Shown here: positions 33,579 to 37,079 of the stretch, in pieces | Numbering within the stretch: the stretch's first letter is position 1 | How the letters are laid out: each line of letters begins with the position of its first letter | Virus record (IMG/VR): IMGVR_UViG_3300020459_000034 | Coordinates: 1-37,079 of that record | Direction: 5' to 3' (one strand) | DNA: 37,079 nt | Origin: a virus | Program-made: the position numbers and the translations under genes | Notes under the pieces: model-generated | Seen by the model: only the letters and a program-made list of their open reading frames with translations | Told to the model about the DNA's origin: nothing | Database searches by the model: none

Positions 33579-33590
33579 TGAGGAGAGTAC

Positions 33591-33776
33591 ATGAATACAG
33601 TATTAACATTTGCTAAGAGAGAAATATTTGGATGTACAGAATGTGGATCTATTGATTTCAATATTGAAGCCGAACAGCATTTAGATGAGCAAAAAATTAG
33701 CCAGCTAATATGTTCTAATTACGATTGCAGAACTGTTTATAGAATGAGTGATGATATAGACATAGAGACTAACTAA
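33591..33776 (+). CDS. Small zinc-ribbon-like protein
   Basis: A 61-residue protein with two cysteine knuckles: CTEC (residues 15-18) and CSNYDC (about 41-46), spaced as in a zinc ribbon. AGGAGAG sits 4 bases before ATG. The stop overlaps the start of the phosphoesterase by one base, so they are probably co-expressed. It may bind nucleic acid or protein; no specific partner is evident. Confidence 0.7.
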   Translation: MNTVLTFAKREIFGCTECGSIDFNIEAEQHLDEQKISQLICSNYDCRTVYRMSDDIDIETN

Positions 33777-34927
33777 TGGTTAAATCTACAAACTCAATGA
33801 GTTTTGAAGAAGCTGAAGATCTTGTTACTAAGGGTAGTCAAGTAGGTAGAAACAAAACTTGGAAGAAGCAATCAGATCTTGCTTTATCTATGGACCTTAC
33901 TCTTGATCAATTAAAAGGTAGATTAAAGTCAGCTAGGCATATTATTAAAATGCAAAGGGATGAAACAGATCACCAGCATTATACAATCCCTGGTCTTGAA
34001 AAAATGTCAGACCATGAAGAGATGTCTGCCGAAGAAATTATTTCTTATGCTCATCAAAATTGGAAAAAGAAAAAAGAAAAAGATGATCTACTTGAGCTAG
34101 TCCCTATAAAGTTTTCTAAGGATATTGTTACAGGCATATGCGTATGGGGTGATCCACATTTAGACGATGGAGGGGCAAATTGGGATGTCCTTACATCCTT
34201 AATGGAAACCTTAAAAAAATATGATCCAGATAGAGGATCTGAAGATCCAATCTATTCAGTAAACATTGGAGACTCTCACAACAATTGGATAGGAAGACTA
34301 AGCAGATATTACATTGAACAAAAAATGACTAAGTCGATGGTGTACAAAGTCATTGAACATTTAATTGAAGAAATTAATTTTATCTTATTAATTAGAGGTA
34401 ATCACGACATGTGGGATCCGAGTAATATTAACTATGATAAGATGGATTGGTTTGCACAAGCATCTGGAACACTTGCAGTAGATTGGAGAGCTAATATAGA
34501 TTTTCAATTTCCAAATGGAGTATCAGTCAAAGCCGATTTTCGCCATAATTTTTCTGGGACTTCGATGTACAATCCGCTACATGGAATGCAGAAAGCAAAC
34601 TTGTTTAACACTAATGCAGATATATATGTGGCTGGACATTTACATAATTATGCAACTATGGAAATGCCATCAACAAACAAATCAAATTATGAATCAGGGT
34701 TTAAATCACCAGCACATTTGTTAAGAGTAAAAGGATTTAAAGATATAGATTCATATGCTGATCAACATGGTTTTCCCAGACAAGATTACGGACATGCTGG
34801 ACTGATTGTAATAGATCCATTTACAACTCAACAGAACAGAATAAAGATCTACAGCGACATAGAATATGGAGCTAATATGATTAGATTATTAAATGACGAT
34901 TATAGAAAAAAAGGAACAATTAAATGA
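33776..34927 (+). CDS. Calcineurin-like metallophosphoesterase
   Basis: A 383-residue protein. The five metal-site motifs are all visible: D-x-H at D126/H128 (WGDPHLDDGG), GD at D166 (NIGDSHNN), GNHD at residues 208-211, a His in 'ADFRHNFSG' and GHLH with H288/H290. The first 110 residues form a helical N-terminal region with a possible helix-turn-helix-like segment (QSDLALSMDLTLDQLKGRLK). Such enzymes in phages may act on nucleic acids or nucleotides; the substrate is not shown by sequence. It overlaps the gene before by one base and the gene after by four. Confidence 0.88.
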   Translation: MVKSTNSMSFEEAEDLVTKGSQVGRNKTWKKQSDLALSMDLTLDQLKGRLKSARHIIKMQRDETDHQHYTIPGLEKMSDHEEMSAEEIISYAHQNWKKKKEKDDLLELVPIKFSKDIVTGICVWGDPHLDDGGANWDVLTSLMETLKKYDPDRGSEDPIYSVNIGDSHNNWIGRLSRYYIEQKMTKSMVYKVIEHLIEEINFILLIRGNHDMWDPSNINYDKMDWFAQASGTLAVDWRANIDFQFPNGVSVKADFRHNFSGTSMYNPLHGMQKANLFNTNADIYVAGHLHNYATMEMPSTNKSNYESGFKSPAHLLRVKGFKDIDSYADQHGFPRQDYGHAGLIVIDPFTTQQNRIKIYSDIEYGANMIRLLNDDYRKKGTIK

Positions 34928-35115
34928 CAACATTATTAGGATCTTCACAAAGAAAAAGGAAGCAAGGACAAACTGCTGGAGTAGGTGGATCTGCTTTACC
35001 AAGTGGAACAAAATCTAATTCACCAGCTCAAAGAATTGCTGATCGTGGTAAGACAAAAGGCGTAGTCAGAACATCTGCACAGCCAAAGAAAAAACAAAAA
35101 AAATCTAACTATTAA
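34924..35115 (+). CDS. Small basic hypothetical protein (63 aa)
   Basis: Starts MTTLLGSSQRKRKQGQTAGV and is Lys/Arg/Gln/Ser-rich to the end, probably disordered and perhaps DNA-binding. It overlaps the phosphoesterase stop by four bases (ATGA). Its TLLGSS start recalls the TLVGS ends of two other proteins of this phage. It is the last gene before the attP-like region. Confidence 0.55.
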   Translation: MTTLLGSSQRKRKQGQTAGVGGSALPSGTKSNSPAQRIADRGKTKGVVRTSAQPKKKQKKSNY

Positions 35116-35345
35116 AAAGGTCGCAGTCACAGATTAACCCTTTCGTGACTGCACTCGTGACTGCATTCTACGGATCAATAGGAGTCATTGTGTTTCACTA
35201 AATGCTTGTAATGTGCGCTAAATGAGACTACAAGACACTATTCAAGGGGTTCGATTCCCCTAGGGACTACCATCTCTAAGCCGTTGTTTTATAACGATAA
35301 TCACTTAAAAAAACTCTCTGTGACTCCGTCTGTGACTCCATATTT
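35116..35345. other. attP: Putative phage attachment site (attP)
   Basis: A 346-base non-coding stretch next to the integrase gene begins here. Its core is a tRNA 3'-end: a T-arm AGGGG-TTCGATT-CCCCT (35245-35261), an acceptor 3' strand, discriminator A and CCA ending at 35272. No 5' half of the tRNA is present. Arm-type repeats flank it: GTGACTGC at 35145-35152 and 35157-35164, with an inverted copy at 35123-35130, on the left; GTGACTCC at 35320-35327 and 35332-35339 on the right. Both direct pairs have 12-bp spacing. This is the architecture of a tyrosine-integrase attP. Confidence 0.75.
35221..35272 (+). other. tRNA 3'-end-like fragment (attP core)
   Basis: Contains a complete T-stem/loop and CCA end. 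The acceptor strand AGGGACT would pair with AGTCCCT, which does not occur nearby, so this is not a functional tRNA. Counting back gives a U33-like T and a 5-base variable loop, but the implied anticodon is not convincing, so host identity probably starts inside this fragment. A tmRNA 3' end cannot be excluded. Confidence 0.7.
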
Positions 35346-35351
35346 TCTGCG

Positions 35352-35383
35352 ATTTTCCGAAGATTTTATTTCTCTCGGAAAAT
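35352..35383. repeat. Perfect 9-bp inverted repeat beside attP
   Basis: ATTTTCCGA (35352-35360) and TCGGAAAAT (35375-35383) are separated by a T-rich 14 bases. It lies between the right arm repeats and the promoter of the YodL-like gene. It could be a protein site or a weak hairpin; no T run follows. Confidence 0.55.
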
Positions 35384-35390
35384 TCCCCTG

Positions 35391-35437
35391 TTGACAGGTA
35401 CGGCTATATTGGTGTAGTTTGTCTTTGTAAGTCAAAC
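35391..35437 (+). promoter_or_regulatory. Promoter and operator of the YodL-like/integrase genes
   Basis: A perfect -35 TTGACA (35391-35396), an 18-base spacer and a poor -10 TAGTTT (35415-35420). An inverted repeat with 8 of 9 matches, GTTTGTCTT (35417-35425) / AAGTCAAAC (35429-35437), overlaps the -10 and start region. Its right half is the same AAGTCAA element as at the repressor promoter, suggesting repressor control of integration genes. Confidence 0.6.
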
Positions 35438-35464
35438 ATATCAATTAACATATAGGAGGAAATG

Positions 35465-35875
35465 ATGGGTTACAGAATATATCAAATAGACAGAGAGTGG
35501 AGAAAAAGTTTAGGTGAGGATTGGAGAAAGCATGACTTGTCCTACATCGAATTTTCTAGCAGAGGAAATCTAGCAGATAGATGGAAGCCAGAATATTTGG
35601 ATCACTATAAACATGTTGTTTCATTAAATGTTTCAGACATAGATTTATGGGATGTTTATAGAACATTAAATGTTCATGCATTCTATCAAGACGATCAAGA
35701 CATTTATGAAAATGTTATCTCTGATTACGAAACAAAAACTGTTGAAAGAGATGGTGAAGAAATTACATACAAAATGTATCACTCTTTAAGCATCGGAGAT
35801 ATTGTTGAAGATCTTGAGACTGGTAAAAAGTTTATTCTGCATGAAGACTTTGTAGACTTAAAGGAGATTAACTAA
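35465..35875 (+). CDS. YodL-like protein upstream of integrase
   Basis: A 136-residue protein. The C-terminal 'YHSLSIGDIVEDLETGKKFI' leading to 'DFVDLKEI' fits the YodL-like family (SlSvGDiv....g..y......GF..i), common in phages and conjugative elements but of unknown function. Start: ATGATG; the second ATG at 35465 lies 5 bases from AGGAGG, a better spacing than the first at 35462. Its TAA shares one base with the integrase ATG, so the pair is translationally coupled. Confidence 0.65.
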   Translation: MGYRIYQIDREWRKSLGEDWRKHDLSYIEFSSRGNLADRWKPEYLDHYKHVVSLNVSDIDLWDVYRTLNVHAFYQDDQDIYENVISDYETKTVERDGEEITYKMYHSLSIGDIVEDLETGKKFILHEDFVDLKEIN

Positions 35876-37079
35876 TGAGATCTCCTTATAAAATTAGTCA
35901 AAGACAATTTAGAGCAAAAAAGAAAGGATGGTCCTCTTGGACCATCACTTTCCAAGATCCAAAATTAAAAGCTGAGTATAAAGATACTTATTTTAAAACT
36001 AGAGATCTTGCCGAAGCAACTGCTAAAGAAATTTACAAGAAAAAAGTTAATAACAAAATTGTACCTAAAGCTAAGAAGAAATCTGTAGACAATGTTTATT
36101 CTGTTTTCATGGAAAAAGATATTGATCCTCTTTATGATTCTAATCAGATGAGTAAAGATAGATATTCAAGATATGTCTTTGTCGGTAAATTATTAAAACA
36201 GCATGATCTTGGTAAAATGATTTGTGATGAAGTTAGGACCAGTGATGTTTCAGATTTTTATAGAGACAATAAATCTAAAGGCAGATCTAGGAAGACAATT
36301 CAAAATCATCATTCATGCCTAGAGAGATTTTTTGTTTGGTGTCAGATACAAGATTATATTACTGGAAGACCTACTGTGAAAAAAATGGTTAGAGGTTTAT
36401 TTCAAAATGATTCTAAATCTTTTGATATTAAAAGTATCTCTGAAGAGAACATTAAACTTATTCAAGAAAATATTTTTGATGATACATTTTCACAGTTAAT
36501 GTTTTTAATGGCTATTAAGACTGGCATGAGAGCTGGTGAGCAACTTGCCCTTACATGGTCTGATATTGATTTTGATAATGATGTTATCACTATTAATAAA
36601 AACATATCTGAAGGCGAGGGAACTAAAGCTGATAAGTTAAGTGAAAGTACAGTTATAATTGGTAGAAAGATTCCTCTTAATCCAGATCTTAAAAAAGCAT
36701 TATTGTCTTGGAAGATGGAAACTAAATACAGCCAGGAAGATAAAGAAGTGTTTACTAGATATGGTGAAAGATTTAAAGCTTATGGTGGTGCTTCTACTTC
36801 ATCAAGTTATAATTATGAAGGACAACCAGCTAGTTATGATTCTCTTAAATACATTCTTCATAACGCAATTAAAAAGAGTGGAGCAAGATCTATATCTTGG
36901 CACAGCCTAAGACATTATGTTGCAAGTAAGCTGATCCTAACTGATGGTGACTCAAAAGATAATCTTAAAAAAATATCATTGTTTCTTGGACACCAACAGA
37001 TCGCAACAACTGAGAGAGTTTATGCTCATGTGATTGCTTTAAATAATTATCAGGATGAAAAAACTTTAGATATGGTGGC
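35875..37079 (+). CDS. int: Tyrosine-type integrase (partial at window edge)
   Basis: 401 codons are visible with no stop before the window edge. The N-terminal arm-binding-like region (residues 1-60) is basic and aromatic. A SAM-like core-binding domain lies around 70-185. The catalytic domain has R219 (TGMRAGEQLAL), H343-x-x-R346 (WHSLRH), H373 (LGHQQ) and nucleophile Y383 (ERVYAH). All active-site residues are present, so only a short C-terminus is missing. AAGGAG precedes ATG. It would catalyse recombination between the adjacent attP-like site and a host tRNA gene. Confidence 0.93.
   Translation, partial: MRSPYKISQRQFRAKKKGWSSWTITFQDPKLKAEYKDTYFKTRDLAEATAKEIYKKKVNNKIVPKAKKKSVDNVYSVFMEKDIDPLYDSNQMSKDRYSRYVFVGKLLKQHDLGKMICDEVRTSDVSDFYRDNKSKGRSRKTIQNHHSCLERFFVWCQIQDYITGRPTVKKMVRGLFQNDSKSFDIKSISEENIKLIQENIFDDTFSQLMFLMAIKTGMRAGEQLALTWSDIDFDNDVITINKNISEGEGTKADKLSESTVIIGRKIPLNPDLKKALLSWKMETKYSQEDKEVFTRYGERFKAYGGASTSSSYNYEGQPASYDSLKYILHNAIKKSGARSISWHSLRHYVASKLILTDGDSKDNLKKISLFLGHQQIATTERVYAHVIALNNYQDEKTLDMV

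Noticed and set aside
35180-35272. A complete tRNA gene
   Set aside because: Only the T-arm and acceptor 3' end exist. The matching 5' acceptor strand and D-arm are absent, so it is treated as an attP core.
1-37079. CRISPR array or insertion sequence
   Set aside because: No regularly spaced repeats with unique spacers and no transposase gene or terminal inverted repeats were seen.

Overview
The window reads as the genome, or nearly the whole genome, of a temperate tailed phage with a T7-like (podovirus) virion, most likely infecting an AT-rich marine bacterium. The host guess is inference. It rests on low G+C, on the BPP-1/T7-like structural gene order common in marine podoviruses, and on small basic proteins typical of such phages. 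No RNA polymerase, DNA polymerase, primase, helicase or rRNA gene was recognised. The short-tailed virion set is therefore combined with a lysogeny set (repressor, tyrosine integrase, attP-like site) and an ERF/exonuclease recombination set.

Layout. Bases 1-2617 form a leftward early operon: small proteins, an excisionase-like helix-turn-helix protein whose gene overlaps another in a different frame, an ERF-family annealing protein and a PD-(D/E)XK exonuclease. Bases 2618-3842 are the control region: a non-coding stretch with a perfect DnaA box and a terminator, a leftward XRE-type repressor gene, and a divergent promoter/operator region. Bases 3843-5453 are a rightward early operon of small proteins ending in a DUF6362-like helix-turn-helix protein. 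Bases 5601-8420 hold the packaging genes (small terminase, a structured gap, large terminase). Bases 8460-14833 are the head genes: acidic protein, portal, Bbp19-like protein, scaffold, major capsid, and a decoration-like protein. Bases 14894-31992 are the tail genes: T7 gp11-like adaptor, nozzle, GNAT-like protein, four ejection proteins, tail fibre, assembly chaperone. Bases 31992-33578 look like a membrane/lysis cassette without a recognisable endolysin. Bases 33591-35115 hold a zinc-ribbon protein, a calcineurin-like phosphoesterase and a basic protein. Bases 35116-35461 are non-coding and look like attP. Bases 35465-37079 hold a YodL-like protein and the tyrosine integrase, which runs off the right edge.

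How it works together. The repressor probably binds half-sites related to AAGTCAA/TTGACTT. These are found at its own promoter, upstream of the recombination operon, and upstream of the YodL-like/integrase pair. That would tie lysogeny, recombination and integration to one switch. The attP-like site has a tRNA 3'-end core flanked by GTGACTSC direct repeats at 12-bp spacing. It is intact and internal, which argues for the free phage form rather than an integrated prophage.

Most notable: (1) the attP architecture; (2) a strong excess of GATC over most of the window that collapses in the distal two thirds of the tail-fibre gene, marking a probable swapped receptor-binding module; (3) a shared operator sequence at distant promoters; (4) an out-of-frame overlapping gene pair in the early operon, each with its own strong ribosome binding site; (5) a structured gap between the terminase genes that could be a packaging site.
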